64,000 nucleotides of DNA from Pleurostoma richardsiae (GCA_030052745.1 JANBVO010000001.1:2294001-2358000), one strand, 5' to 3'; shown: positions 43,878 through 55,168, numbered from the stretch's first letter. The notes: generated from the sequence alone by a model not told the origin. Numbers and translations are program-made.

Positions 43878-45505
43878 TTTCCGGGGTTATTCACGGCTGT
43901 GACCGACTACAAGTTGGAACTGTGTGACTTCGATCAGTTATGGGTGACTGACTAAGCTGGAGACTGGTCTGGCAATGTCCATGAGCAAGAAGGGACGTAC
44001 GGTGAAAGTGGTGAGGAGCGATCTGTTGGTGATCGCAATCTGAGGAAGCTGCGAGCTGAAAGTAAACAAAGGCGCTTCGACCCCGCGACGACGGAGCGCA
44101 ACAACCAACGCACTGAGACAGTCTGTAGGGATCGCCGAGACAGGGGAAGTGGTGACAGCGGGAAGAGGAGGGTTCAATGAGACAATAAGAGGGTAGCAGG
44201 CGGTTCGCGTTTTGTAGCGCTGTGACGATGCGCAAGCGTGAACTTTGAGCGAGGAGGGACAGCTGCTGCAGCACCAAGGCAGTGTAGCTCCAGCTTACCT
44301 ATCACGGTGTTGCGAGTGGAGGGCTGCCCAGATAATGATGGCGCGTTTCTGCTGGATCAGCAGGCCGTTTCGTCTAATTGATTTACTGGGCTGTCGAATC
44401 CTGCTCCAGAGGGTGCAGCACTGACAAGGCTCAGGCTCTCTGATGATGTGGCGCGGTGACGCCGGCGAGTTGTGGTCGTATGCCAAGACGTCCAAGACCA
44501 AGGAAGCAGAGCCAGCGAAGGCTAAGACGGAAAACGGCACACACACACTTTTTGAAGCCGCTTTTTGTTAAGCTTCTTTCAGTTGCCTCAACTCATATTC
44601 ATGTACTGTAGATGGATATCGTACCTAAGGTTAACTAAATCAAAGACGCCTTATCCGAGGTACAGTCGTGACCCTTTTTGGAGCAGTCAGGTACCTTCTG
44701 CGCATCCCCTTCTTCCTGCACGTGGAAACAGACGGGCAGACAGGTTCGTCCCTTCCTGCGAAATTAGGGGTCTCCTGCATATCTGGCCGGCGATAACGAA
44801 ACCCCCAGTCTTTTTCCCACGAGCTACATGGATTGGATTGCATGGTCCCACTAATGTCGGCCACCCTTAATGACACCCTTAATGACAATGTCACCAGTCT
44901 GGCGTATCTGAGTATCCGTATTACACTACTCCGTACCAATCCGTCTATATGCATACACCATACTACGATATAGCCCACCGTCCTGTTCTCTTGAATCCAG
45001 CACACCCCAATATTTACCCGGTCCTTCTTTTTCCAGCAAAAGCGCCAAGGCGGTACGCTGTAGCCAAGGACAGCTTCCCGCCCGTTGTGGTGTAACGCGA
45101 CCTGCAAGTGACGTAACCGCATCAGCCGGAGCTGCAAGTCAACTTTAGCGCCGTTGTTTCAGCCTTGCTCGAGTGGCTTAGCTGTGGCTTCGCGACTTGA
45201 GAAACCTACGTGCATGTCGTGGCTCTCGCTGAATGGCGGAGGCAAGACAAAGGCATAACCATCTTGGACCATCTATGATTCGTCAGGTAGAGTCTCAGGT
45301 CACGACTCCTCGCCGTCCTCCTGAACCGTGGGACGAGTATGATCAGGATGGAGAATTAGGCAGTCCATAACAGTAACCAGAGAGGCAATCTATTGTAACC
45401 AACTCGCTGTTCTAGTTCCCTAATGTACAGAGCCTGACCTTTCTTTATACATGGCATCAATAGCCCAGAGATCGTATCATGTACGAGGTAGGACGTACAT
45501 CACTA
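43878..45505. other. Intergenic upstream of the PhoD-like gene
   Basis: 1.6 kb between two minus-strand genes. It contains a 12-bp direct duplication, ACCCTTAATGAC twice, at about 44862-44887 and the word TACTCCGTA at 44927-44935. No gene was recognised. Confidence 0.5.
44862..44887 (+). repeat. 12-bp tandem duplication
   Basis: ACCCTTAATGAC occurs twice head to tail in the spacer upstream of the PhoD-like gene. No known role. Confidence 0.85.
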
Positions 45506-47248
45506 TCACTCTTTCCGTATTATCCTCTCCGTCGCGTTGGAAGCCGCGCTGGAAGCCTCCTGCACCTCCCCCCTCTCCCTCTTCCTCGCCTCCCTCCTCT
45601 TCTCCAGCAGCGCCGCGCACGCCAGACCCGCGCCCATGCCGCCCATGTGAGACACCACGTCGATCATGTGCTCCCCACGGCCCGGCAGCAGCGCCGCCAG
45701 GTTCAAGCTCAGGAGCAGGCCGATGAAGCCCAGGCCCTGGACACCGCGGTACGGGTCGGGCGGCAGGCCGAGGATCTTGAAGCCCTCGAAGCGGTGCAGC
45801 CAGAAGTAGGCGGTGGTTACACCGTAGATGGCGCCCGAGGCGCCGAGCGTCGAGAGGTGCAGGTTGCCGCGCAGCACGATGTTGGCCATGGTGGCCAGGA
45901 AGCCAAGCGAGCCCGAGCTGAGGTACGCGGCCAGGAAGGCGCCGCGGCCGACCTCGTCGTGCAGCCGCGTGCCGAAGAACCACAGGAAGAGCATGTTGAT
46001 CATTAGGTGGGTGACCTTCTGGTGGGAGAACATGGCGCCGACCACGGCAAGGGGGCGCGGCGTGGCGGGGACGAGAATGAAGTAGCGGTTCAAAACCGGC
46101 CACAGTGGTGGGATCTTCCACGAAACGTAGACCAGCAAGTTGATCGCCATGAGGGTAAGAACTGTCGCCGCAGAGGGAGGGATGTCGGGGAAGAGCCGAT
46201 ATTCGGACTTCGGAGGGAGGTAGAACTCGGCAAGGGCGGCCAGGCCAGCCACGAAGAGTGTCACGAACAGCGCTGACGGCCCTAGGCGCGCTGCCTTGGA
46301 CATCTCCGGCGCCTCAGCCAGTTGGGACTGGCCCTTGGCCTGCCACTCCTTCATGGTCGGACTCATCTCGGGTGTGACCAGCCCAAGCGGCTTGTCCGCA
46401 TCAATCCTGGCGAGACCTCCCATATTCTGTGACGCTTCCTCTTCCCGCTTCCGCCTTTCCTCCTCCAGCCTTCTCTCTTCCTCCTCCCTGATCGCAATGT
46501 TCCTCGCCCGTATCTTGTCGAACACGCCCACGCCGTAGACGTCGTCGTTGGCGGGCTTGAGACCAGCTCGCCGTGGCACTTCCTCCTTGTCTGTATTTTC
46601 TTTCTCCGGTGTAGCAATAATCTCGTCACCATTTGCGTCGTCAGCCTTCCGGGCGGCGGCTGCCGCCTCCTCGAGCGCTTGCAGCTCATCCTCCGCGCGG
46701 AGCCCAGCGTTGATGATCTCGTCGACGGGGGCCGTCTTCCTCAGGTACGCCAGAGCTGTCTGGACCTGTGAGTCGCGGTACTGCGCCGTGTGCCGCCGAA
46801 ATGCTGGATCCTCTAGCGTGCCGGCTACGCGACGCCCATGCAGGATCCGCAGCAGCTTGTTGGCGCTGCGCGTCGATGTCCCTGGGCCGAATACCGACAG
46901 CACCTCGTCCTTCGTCAGGTCGCCGCTCTTCCGGAAAGGCAAGCCCACTTCGTCGCGGTAGTCGGGTGGCAGGTCAACGTAGTGCTTGATGACGGCACCG
47001 TCGAATATGGAGAGGCTGCGGACAAATCCGGCACGCGCGGGGATCTGCCGAATGGGCCATTGTCGCGGTCGGGGGCTCTGATCGGGTGCGCCAAACGGTA
47101 TGCTATATGGAGGAGCTCGCCGCGCAATGCATGCATATGATCGTGCCGCGACGGGCGTCTCCGCAGCACTCGCGGCGCATATTGACACCAATCGGGCCAG
47201 GCTCGGGAGGGTCGGCCGCGAGGAGCTGATGCCGAAGAAGACGCTCAT
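45506..47248 (-). CDS. PCP1: Mitochondrial rhomboid protease (Pcp1/PARL type)
   Basis: Pcp1 is an intramembrane serine protease of the inner mitochondrial membrane that processes Mgm1 and Ccp1. The 580-residue, intron-free protein has an Arg/Ala/Ser-rich presequence (SARLVSICAAS-like region, RAPPYSIPFGAP) and a charged coiled-coil region at about 185-300. Hydrophobic segments begin at about 330. The rhomboid core shows FSHQKVTHLMINMLFLWFFG, the catalytic serine in TLGASGAIYGV (about 471) and the catalytic histidine in DVVSHMGGMGAG (about 532). An extra N-terminal transmembrane helix (LFVTLFVAGLAALAEFYL) fits the 1+6 topology of mitochondrial rhomboids. It diverges from the Tma17-like gene across 550 bp. 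Confidence 0.93.
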   Translation of the reverse strand: MSVFFGISSSRPTLPSLARLVSICAASAAETPVAARSYACIARRAPPYSIPFGAPDQSPRPRQWPIRQIPARAGFVRSLSIFDGAVIKHYVDLPPDYRDEVGLPFRKSGDLTKDEVLSVFGPGTSTRSANKLLRILHGRRVAGTLEDPAFRRHTAQYRDSQVQTALAYLRKTAPVDEIINAGLRAEDELQALEEAAAAARKADDANGDEIIATPEKENTDKEEVPRRAGLKPANDDVYGVGVFDKIRARNIAIREEEERRLEEERRKREEEASQNMGGLARIDADKPLGLVTPEMSPTMKEWQAKGQSQLAEAPEMSKAARLGPSALFVTLFVAGLAALAEFYLPPKSEYRLFPDIPPSAATVLTLMAINLLVYVSWKIPPLWPVLNRYFILVPATPRPLAVVGAMFSHQKVTHLMINMLFLWFFGTRLHDEVGRGAFLAAYLSSGSLGFLATMANIVLRGNLHLSTLGASGAIYGVTTAYFWLHRFEGFKILGLPPDPYRGVQGLGFIGLLLSLNLAALLPGRGEHMIDVVSHMGGMGAGLACAALLEKRREARKRERGEVQEASSAASNATERIIRKE

Positions 47249-47797
47249 ATCCGAATTTTGTCAGCGCTGGGACCGCGCAGCCTTGTGCTGCCGCGATCCA
47301 TCAATGCACTGCAGAGAGAGGATAGAGGACAGTTGCTGTTCAGACGTTGTGCGCAATGCTCGGAGGGGGAAGCTTCCAGCTTTTTTTCGTGCACAAGGTT
47401 CACTGATTTGCCTGCCGCGGTTCCCCCCGAGCGAGCTGCAGCCCCACTTAGCGTGCTGGAAGTCCCCTGTTCCTGGCTGAGCCGGCACTGCGGCAGCCGC
47501 ACCGACCGGCCATTCAATTGTCCGCACGGCCCCACTTGGCGGGGTTGCTGATCGCCGCCGCGCTATTCAGAGAGCTCCAAGGCAGCTCTTTGCACGCGCA
47601 AACTTGCGAGCAACACCACAAACAAAAAGCCCACCTCGGCGATTTGACAAATCCAGAGTCAACCGACTCTGCTCCCAAGCCAGACGGGAGCGACGCCTCA
47701 TTCACGATCTGCGGTAATATCCGCGCTATAGAAGCATCACTACAACAAGAATCCCTCACAAGAATCCCTCACAAGAAAGCACGAACAAAGCCTCACG
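47249..47797. promoter_or_regulatory. Divergent promoter, rhomboid / Tma17-like
   Basis: 549 bp between two head-to-head genes. A 13-bp tandem repeat, ACAAGAATCCCTC (2.5 copies, 47745-47777), lies just before the Tma17-like start, probably in its 5' leader. Confidence 0.5.
47745..47777 (+). repeat. 13-bp tandem repeat in a 5' leader
   Basis: ACAAGAATCCCTC occurs at 47745-47757 and 47758-47770, then ACAAGAA at 47771-47777. It ends 20 bp before the ATG at 47798. Confidence 0.9.
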
Positions 47798-49006
47798 ATG
47801 TCCGCCGACGCCCCTCCCATCACCGCCGCCCGCTTCGCCGCGGCCCTGACCGACCTCCCCATCTCCTCCCTTCACCTCAAGCTTCTTGAGCTGCGCAATA
47901 GCATTGCCCAGCTAGACTATTCCAACGAGGAGCTGAAGCCCTTCGCCGACGGCACCGCGGCGGGCGCCACCGGCCCGGACCAGGTGTGCGCCGACGCGAT
48001 CAGAGAGAACCAGGGAGTCATCGCGCGTATGCAGGAGCGCATCTCGCTCCTTCACACTGAGGTTGTCGAGCGTCGGGGCCTCAACTGGCGGGAGTTCCAG
48101 GGTAAGGACGAGGAGAACCCCATCCAGCCGATCCCCCTCGTCCTCACGACCGCAACTCCTGCCTCTCCTCCCGGCGATGAGGAAGACGCAAGCGAGCAGA
48201 ACGGCGAGCAGAACGGCGAGCAGAACGGACAGCAGAGTGGACAGCAGAGTGGACAACAGAGCGGACAGCAGAGCGGACAGCAGAATGGACAGCAGGCTAC
48301 ATCTCAGAACGGCCAGCGTGAGAACGCGAGCCAGCAGAGCGGAGAGCAGCACAGCGCTTGGAGCGACGGAACCTTCCAGACGGGAACGATCCGCAACGGA
48401 CAGGTCCACATGAACCCTGTCGGTAACAGCTCGGTCCGCATGAACGGCGCCAGCAACGGCCCGGTCCACACCAGTGGTGTCCGCAACGCGCAGGCCCAGA
48501 CGGATGGTTCAAACGACGTTCGGAACAATGATTCTCTCGAAGAGGAGGAGACCGAACTCCTCGCCGCTCTCAGACAGATTTCTCGCCGTCGCCCACGCCC
48601 GGAGTTCGCGCCCTACACGCACGACGCCCTCAACATGCACATCTGGGTGGAAGCCGCGCGCGTCCTGGGCCCCGGCCCCGAGGGCGGCATCAACGAGGAG
48701 GCGCTGAGCCTCCTCACCGCCGCTTACGAGCGCTACCGGATCTCCGAGCAGGAGGACGCCGCAGGCCGGGGCGCGAACGTCCCCGCCAACGGCGCGCAGG
48801 GCTCCGGTCCTCTCCCGAACGGCGTCACCAATGGGAATGTCCACGTCAATGGCGTCAACGGAGTCAACAGCGTCAACGACTCAGTCCCCGGACCGCGCGA
48901 CGAGAGTTATGCCAGGGGTATGACGGCCGAGCAGATAAGCGACATCATGGAGGGCCGACTGGACCTTGACCTTGACGAGGATGACGAGGGCGGTATCCAC
49001 CTGTGA
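47798..49006 (+). CDS. Tma17/Adc17-like N-terminal domain protein with QN/G repeats
   Basis: The N-terminal 110 residues (LPISSLHLKLLELRNSIAQL, then DAIRENQGVIARMQERISLL and RRGLNWREFQ) resemble fungal Tma17, whose yeast form (Adc17) is a chaperone for proteasome regulatory-particle assembly under stress. The pattern of paired helices (LRNSI.HLxxSNxxL ... IRENxxVI.xMxERI) is the basis. Yeast Tma17 is about 150 residues; this one is 402 because of a long low-complexity extension. That contains EQNG/QQSG repeats at about 133-165, NG-VH-N repeats at about 195-240, a short folded-looking segment (ALNMHIWVEAARVLGPGPEG), more NGV-N repeats, and an acidic end with GMTAEQISDIMEGRLDLD. The family link is tentative. 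Single exon. Confidence 0.7.
   Translation: MSADAPPITAARFAAALTDLPISSLHLKLLELRNSIAQLDYSNEELKPFADGTAAGATGPDQVCADAIRENQGVIARMQERISLLHTEVVERRGLNWREFQGKDEENPIQPIPLVLTTATPASPPGDEEDASEQNGEQNGEQNGQQSGQQSGQQSGQQSGQQNGQQATSQNGQRENASQQSGEQHSAWSDGTFQTGTIRNGQVHMNPVGNSSVRMNGASNGPVHTSGVRNAQAQTDGSNDVRNNDSLEEEETELLAALRQISRRRPRPEFAPYTHDALNMHIWVEAARVLGPGPEGGINEEALSLLTAAYERYRISEQEDAAGRGANVPANGAQGSGPLPNGVTNGNVHVNGVNGVNSVNDSVPGPRDESYARGMTAEQISDIMEGRLDLDLDEDDEGGIHL
48194..48295 (+). repeat. Coding 12-bp minisatellite (EQNG/QQSG repeat)
   Basis: Eight consecutive 12-bp units of the form CAGCAGAGTGGA or GAGCAGAACGGC encode EQNG-EQNG-EQNG-(QQSG)4-QQNG inside the Tma17-like gene. The unit length keeps the frame, so copy number may vary among strains without breaking the gene. 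Confidence 0.9.
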
Positions 49007-49827
49007 TACCCCGGGGACGAAGCTTTACAGAGATGTGGTGTTTCGTTTCCCCCACCCCCGGATTGACGGTCGGGCATCACGGCGGCGTTGCAGGCGTTCT
49101 GGTATGACAGCTCGGGGAGAAGAAGCTCCCATGCTATCTGATGAGTGGCACCATGATTAATGATCAGAGAAAGCCAGTTTTATGGGATTTGGCACATGCA
49201 CCCTCATGAATAACGAGAGTCTCCCACGATGGATAAACGGCACGGAAAAGTCACGAAACAAAACAAAAAAAAAAAAATTCAATTTGGCATGGCTCAATAC
49301 CCAGGAAAGGAAGGCAGGTCTTTGTATGTACGAGTAGCATCGCCTTCGACCGGTTACTCCGGCAAATCAAAAGTTCTCAATTCTTCACAAACACTCACAT
49401 ATGCAGATAGTTGATGCCACCGACTCAATACACCTTTGACGAACGGACTTCATTTTGTGCTGTCTCACTAATGCTAGCCCACTATCTCAAGCCGATGTGA
49501 TGGTGCTTCACTATGAATCCGCACACACCGACCATGTCCGCCAGTCAAGACAGGTAGAAAGAGAAAGCATGTGTAGAAACGCCGGCCTCTTTTTTGATGA
49601 TCAATTTATCCCGCCCTGACACCATGGCACCCCGCCAGTCCAATCAACCAACCTCCAAACGCCAGCCCAGATGCAAATGTGTCCAGTGAATGCTATGCCT
49701 GCTCGAACCACGCAAGAGGAATGACAAAACGAGAGAGTTAATACAAGTGGTCTGAAATAACGAAAGTAAAAGAAGCGTCGAGAGATGTGGTCTCGTGCTG
49801 GTGCGGAATAAGAAGAGCCGGCCTGCC
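49007..49827. other. Convergent spacer
   Basis: 820 bp between two gene 3' ends, with an A-rich run at about 49258-49278. No gene was recognised. Confidence 0.5.
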
Positions 49828-51153
49828 TCATGCCGTGGTCTCTGATAATGCCAGCCCGCTGTCGAGGGAGCTACCCGCGGCACGCTGCTTGACCAGGTTC
49901 TCAACGGGGGTGGAAGGACGTACTGCGGCACCGTCCAGGGATGTCATCGATTTGCTTTGGCTCCCGGCTCGAGGGCCTTGTGCAGAAGCATCGCCTGCCA
50001 CCGGATCAGAGGTACTGGCGATGGTCTCCAGCCTCGGCCTTTGGGCAGCCCGTCCTTGTGCTACGCTCTCCAGCCCCCAACGACCATCCTCGTTCTCTTC
50101 CTCCTCGGAGTGGGTCTCCGGTGTGATGGGTTGCCGTCTCGAAGCTCGCTTCTTCCGGCGTCTCTCCAGTATGCTCTCCGACGACTCCTCGGATTCCAAG
50201 CTTAGACTCCGACTCCTCGTGCCTCCCAACTGAGCATGCATCAGGCTCGTCGTCGACGTGGCCGTCCTCCCCGTCGTGGGCCTCGTAGTGACCGTCATCT
50301 CTGCTTCGGAGGGCAGCTCACCCTTCCTGAGCTTGTCCTCCACTAACTTCTTGCTCACGAGGCGCCGCGGCTCCAACGAGTCCGCGTGAGACCCCGCAGT
50401 CCTCCTACTCGCCATACTCGCCTGGCTTCCGGTTCTGGCTACGGGTACCTTGCCCTCCATCACCTTGGCCGGGGGAGGCGGCTGAAGCATCCACCTGTAC
50501 CCGTCCTTGTGCAGTGGTTTTCCACTAACGACTGGGGGGTGGTAGTCGTTCACTGGAGGGTTCTTGGGTGTGAAGTAGAAGCTGCGCCGGTCTTCGTCAG
50601 TAATCGACCGCTCTTTGCCCAACTTTGCTTCCAGCAGACGCCCGGCAGAAGAGCCCGCCTTGGCGATTGCGTCCATGAGCTTGTGGCCGGCCCTCGATAT
50701 GTCGTGGCCCCAGAGCTCCTCATCCTCTCTCTCGTATCTCTTGTGGTTCCAGTCGCTCGAGTCCGCCACGGAGAAGGACATGGTGGTCCTCGCGTCCTCC
50801 GGCACCATTGTCGGGCTGCTCCCCGAATTCTCACTATGTATCGCCGTGCTACTCTCAATGCTGCTACCCTGCCCGCCGCTTGCGCTGGTCAGCGCCCTCT
50901 GGCTCGTATTCTTGCTGCTGGCTCCCTTCTTTGGCAGCGCAGGCCCCATGGCGATCTCCTCATCCCAGTACGGGTTCGTGCTGAACGGTGAAGGGTGCCG
51001 GTACAGGCCCGGCTGCTCGGTCTCGATGCGCGCCTTCTCCGCCCGCTCCTTCTTGGCCTCCTGCCGGGCACGGTGTCGATGGCGGACCTTGGCGCATGGC
51101 GTGCAGGACAGGATGTAGAATATGGCGGACTGGACGGCGACGGGGAAGGACAT
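49828..51153 (-). CDS. Conserved fungal protein of unknown function
   Basis: A single-exon 441-residue protein. The N-terminus, MSFPVAVQSAIFYILSCTPC, is hydrophobic and could be a signal anchor. A very basic stretch (HRHRARQEAKKERAEKARIE) and the motif PSPFSTNPYWDEEIAMGP follow, which I recall as strongly conserved in filamentous ascomycetes. A second conserved block reads ISRAGHKLMDAIAKAGSSAG, RRSFYFTPKNPPVNDYHPPV and GYRWMLQPPPPAKVMEGK. The C-terminal 200 residues are Ser/Arg/Glu-rich disorder. No domain with a known role is visible. Hydrophobic-then-basic order suggests a membrane-attached protein with a cytosolic tail. Confidence 0.75.
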   Translation of the reverse strand: MSFPVAVQSAIFYILSCTPCAKVRHRHRARQEAKKERAEKARIETEQPGLYRHPSPFSTNPYWDEEIAMGPALPKKGASSKNTSQRALTSASGGQGSSIESSTAIHSENSGSSPTMVPEDARTTMSFSVADSSDWNHKRYEREDEELWGHDISRAGHKLMDAIAKAGSSAGRLLEAKLGKERSITDEDRRSFYFTPKNPPVNDYHPPVVSGKPLHKDGYRWMLQPPPPAKVMEGKVPVARTGSQASMASRRTAGSHADSLEPRRLVSKKLVEDKLRKGELPSEAEMTVTTRPTTGRTATSTTSLMHAQLGGTRSRSLSLESEESSESILERRRKKRASRRQPITPETHSEEEENEDGRWGLESVAQGRAAQRPRLETIASTSDPVAGDASAQGPRAGSQSKSMTSLDGAAVRPSTPVENLVKQRAAGSSLDSGLALSETTA

Positions 51154-53878
51154 GGTGCCTCTTCTCGGTATCGAAGTCTCAAAGGAAGGGGAAGGGGGTT
51201 TCTGTGCGTTCGCACCGGAGGGGTAGAACCCCCTTCTTCAATGGTGAACTGCTTTACTGACCGAGGTGTCTTGCGGTAATTTTGTTAAGGGATGAGGTTC
51301 AATTGGCCGTGGAATTGGCCGTCAACACCGTCGCAGGAGAGTATGTGTGCTCGCCACAGCAACCGTGATGCGATCTGGTCACTGGCGAGAGCATTCACGG
51401 CCCCGACCTCGTCCACAATAAGCGGATTGAGGGTGGAATGCTGAGAATGAGTGGAAATGGCAGTCGGAGAGGGGGGTTTCACCGTTCGGCAGGGTATCCG
51501 GAGAGGTTCCACCGGCCGGAACGCTGTGGGCTGTGGGCTCTGTAGCAGGAGGCGAAACGCCCCGTTTCATGGGGACCGCTAGTAGGGAACGTGGGTTGAG
51601 ACAATTGGAGATCGCCGGCAGAAGCGACCCTCAGCCCCGGAATGACGAAAGGCCCGTCGGCGTGGCCGTGGCAGTAGATATGGCGGAGTATTGTCGAGTG
51701 TCTGTTTATGAGGGGAGAAGGGAAGGGAAGTAGAGACCGAACTGACGGTGAGAAGAAGAGTAAAGAAACAAAGTTGTCCGAGTGGATCGACTTAGGAGGA
51801 AGGAGTGGCTTTGTTTTGACGTTATTAGCGATTTGCCCTCAATTGGAATTGGGTGAAGACAGGGGTTGGGAGGAGAAAGAGGAGGGAGGAGATTGGGGGA
51901 AACGAAGTGGCCCTGGGATGATTGTTAGCCCACTACGGCATACGAAGTACCACGAAGCTCGTTATCCCGCCCACAATCAAGGCACGAAGCGTGTAGTTTC
52001 TGCAGGTCGTCTTCCTTCTTGAAAGCCTAATGAAGAGATCTGGTTTCTAGTATTTAGACAGATCGGACCAGACAACAAACAGACCTGGATCCGTGTTGGC
52101 GTGTAATAAGATACCTCCGCCCATGTACTCCGTAACGGCATACCAATCTAACATGGGCAAGCCGCTGCTTGCATTGCAGCAGCACTGCGCCTTCTCCTCC
52201 TGAGACTGGAGACGTAAGACGTGGCACAACTTCTGACGAGGTGCCTCTGCCTGTGCCTATCTGTCTGCACTGTCCTGTGCCTGTCAGCCTGCGGGATGGG
52301 ATCACCCGCCCGCGGCCGTGGTTCGTCGCAATCAACTGCAAGGGACCTCTTTTTCGTCTGGTTACCTTCACACAGCCTCGAGTACTCTGTACCTCACCCC
52401 AGGTCCATGAATAACACTCGCTTGATAGGCTGCAGCTCACAAAGGAAGTCTAATGCGCCACAATTTTAGAGTGGCTGTGATATTTGGTCGGAGCCGAGTC
52501 TTCTTTGCTGTATCTTGAAGTAACTACGGGCGACGCGCAAAGATGGTGTTTTGCCATCTTTCTCCTTTTCCTGGGACTGTGATCCTGCGCTGTTCCTAGT
52601 CCCATTCGCCAACCAGGCTTATCACCAACCAGAAGTCAAAGGATGAGCACAGCCAACTGAGACGAGGGGCACACAAACCAGAAGTCAGGGAGACGTCACG
52701 GCGGTGTAACAGACGCTGTGGAATTGCAATGTCGCAGAGATGTGCAGAAGTACCTACCTTTCTGAACTGTAAGCCCGAGTACCGTGACCAACTTCACCTC
52801 CGGCTTCGTGATCGCACCAAACCCCCAGACCAGCCAATCACCATCGCGGCATCCACCACAGGCCAGAGGCTCTGCATAGAGTTCGTCGAGTGCGTCCCGC
52901 CAACAGACCTGCTGGATTGTGCCCGTGATCAGAGAGGTCCAAGCGAAAGCGAAAACCGAGGGAACCAACCTACCACCATCATCACCTCGGTGGTTGGCGT
53001 GCTCTACCGGGTCAAGAGATCGACGCGGGAGAGATGAGAACTCCCATCTCCCGTTCCACAAAGGGACCCCCCCAATAAGCGGGCTTGTCTATAGAACCGC
53101 GCGAGTTGTGTGATAGTGATATGTCGACAGCGTTTTGAGGGGTCGCTCGTGCTTCACATGAAGCAGCCCAATCATGACCATCGAAGAGAGGCTCAAGCTT
53201 CGCATGTAATCCGCTTTCGGTTCAAAAGGCTTATCGCTATCCCGAAGGTACACTACAACGACCGATCATGCGTTCACCATTGACAAGACACTCGTATATC
53301 AGTGCAGGTAGAACCACCAGCAACCAGTAAGGACACATAGATGATGTGTGGTATTTTCTTCGTTGTTCTTTTCAGCTCAGCTACCATTTGCTAGCAGCCA
53401 TCATACCATACAATCCCAAGGCAGACAGATAGGCACAGCAATAACACACTTCTGCCCATCCGAGTTGAGAGCATGCAGTTCCGCTCGTTCGTCCCGACGA
53501 GAGGTGCCAACTGCAGCAGCCGATCCAAGGTCTTTTTCCGCCAATATGACCCTCGTAGCCTGCCCCCATCCCCTGGATCGGTAGAAAACAAGAATCGCAG
53601 TGTAAAGAAAAAGAGTTGGTGGTAGCGGCTATGATGGGGGCTTCTTTTCCGTTTGATCCCTAGTACTGTACATACAAAAATGACAACATGGATAGCTTCA
53701 GCCCCGCAGCGGCAACACTGGTAACGTATTTGTAAGGTATTCGCGTCCGCGTCACAGAAGCGGAAAGCAACATCTCGAAAGGCTGGTAAAAACATCCATA
53801 GACTCAGAGGCCAAGTGGGAGGATAGCGCGGGACCCGCTCGATCAGACGAGAGCCACCGCTAGGTTAGCCGTCCCCGT
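51154..53878. other. Long gene-free interval (2.7 kb)
   Basis: Between two minus-strand genes. Only short overlapping frames occur; none shows a domain. TACTCCGTA lies at 52126-52134. No tRNA, repeat array or transposon was recognised. It contains the upstream region of the gene at 49828-51153. Confidence 0.5.
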
Positions 53879-55168
53879 TCATACATCCCACTCCTCTTCC
53901 TCGGGCTCTTCGTCGGTGATGAGAGCCGCAAACGAAGACTGCTTGCTAAACGTCTTGGTGGGTCTGCCATTGGCGGCCGGGGCCTGCGTCTTCGCGGGCT
54001 GGTTCGTGACTGGCGTCAGAGGCGCAGCCTTTGCGACTGAGGACGGCTCGTCGTTGCTGTCGCTGGTCACGTCCTTCTTCTTTCCCTTCCGCGACTTCGT
54101 CTTGACGGTGCTCCACGCCTCTTCCTCCCGCAGCATCTCCATCTGCTCCTCTTCAGACGGCAGGGACGACATCCAGCTCTCAGACTTCTCGGCGGAGGGC
54201 GCAGACGACTTGGAAGCGTCCGTCTGAACGTTCGACTCGAAGGTGTCAAGGGGTTGGACGGGAATAAATCCGTCGGCGCTGGAGCTGGCCTGCGACTGAG
54301 TCTGCGACTGGGACTGGGACGTGCCATTGACTCCGTTCGCGGTCCACACAGAAGGCTTAGCCTGGGAGGCCACGAAGGCGGAGCCGTCTTTCGCGGGCCG
54401 GCCCTCGGCCTCGCGAGCAAGGCGGCGTTGCGCCTCCATCTTAACCTTGCGCTCCTTCTCAGCCTGCTCGCGCATTGCCTTGGCCTCCTCAACCTTCCTT
54501 CGGTTCTGTCGCTGCTTCTTAGTCTCGACAGGCTCGGGGCTCTTTGCCTTCTTCTTCTGCTTGGGCTTGTCGTCAACGTCGGTCAGACGAAGGACTGTGG
54601 GGCCAGGGCCGGGCTTCTCGAGCATGTCAGAGACGCCAGAAACATCAGCTGCCTTGACAATAGGCGAGGTGGTGGAGGACTGGTCGTCATCGGCATCAAT
54701 GCCCGCCGTAGAGGACGGTGCAGAGACCTTGCCAACATCTACAGCACTATCGTCCTTTTCTTGGGCCCGTGACTGCTTGACTGACTTCTGGCGCTTCTCA
54801 TCCTTGGACTTGCTCGCAAACTTTGTCCCCTCCTTCACACTAGACAGCTGTCTGGCGAACTCTCGGTTGTCCACACCATCGTCAGAGCTTTCGTTTGTGG
54901 CAGCTGCAGTCTGCCAGGCCGCCGGCTGACTCTTTGCCTGGGGCTTCGGCTTAGCCTCCTGGTTTCCTGCAGCAGGTGCCTCAACTCGGTGTTTCTTCTT
55001 GTTCTCTTTCTTAGCCGGGACGTTCTGGCGATCCTCTTCTCTGTGCTTCTGAAGAGCTGGTCTAGAGTTCTGTCTAGGGTTCCGCTTGTTGCTCCAGTTG
55101 CGGTAGAAGAAGAAGCCCAGTGCCGAAAGCACCGTGTAGCTAACTAGGGTGGAATACGGCACGCCCAT
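53879..55168 (-). CDS. Membrane-anchored, highly charged fungal protein of unknown function
   Basis: A single-exon 429-residue protein. Residues 5-22 (YSTLVSYTVLSALGFFFYRN) form one N-terminal hydrophobic segment, likely a signal anchor. The rest is lysine/glutamate/serine-rich and mostly disordered, with a helical charged region at about 218-270 (KQRQNRRKVEEAKAMREQAE, RRLAREAEGRP). Motifs follow of the type SESWMSSLPSEEEQMEMLRE and EEAWSTVKTKSRKGKKKD, and an acidic C-terminus EEPEEEEWDV. The AWxxVxxKxxKxxKKK segment recalls charged tails of ER-associated, ribosome- or RNA-contacting proteins, but this is only a resemblance. Function unknown. Confidence 0.75.
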   Translation of the reverse strand: MGVPYSTLVSYTVLSALGFFFYRNWSNKRNPRQNSRPALQKHREEDRQNVPAKKENKKKHRVEAPAAGNQEAKPKPQAKSQPAAWQTAAATNESSDDGVDNREFARQLSSVKEGTKFASKSKDEKRQKSVKQSRAQEKDDSAVDVGKVSAPSSTAGIDADDDQSSTTSPIVKAADVSGVSDMLEKPGPGPTVLRLTDVDDKPKQKKKAKSPEPVETKKQRQNRRKVEEAKAMREQAEKERKVKMEAQRRLAREAEGRPAKDGSAFVASQAKPSVWTANGVNGTSQSQSQTQSQASSSADGFIPVQPLDTFESNVQTDASKSSAPSAEKSESWMSSLPSEEEQMEMLREEEAWSTVKTKSRKGKKKDVTSDSNDEPSSVAKAAPLTPVTNQPAKTQAPAANGRPTKTFSKQSSFAALITDEEPEEEEWDV

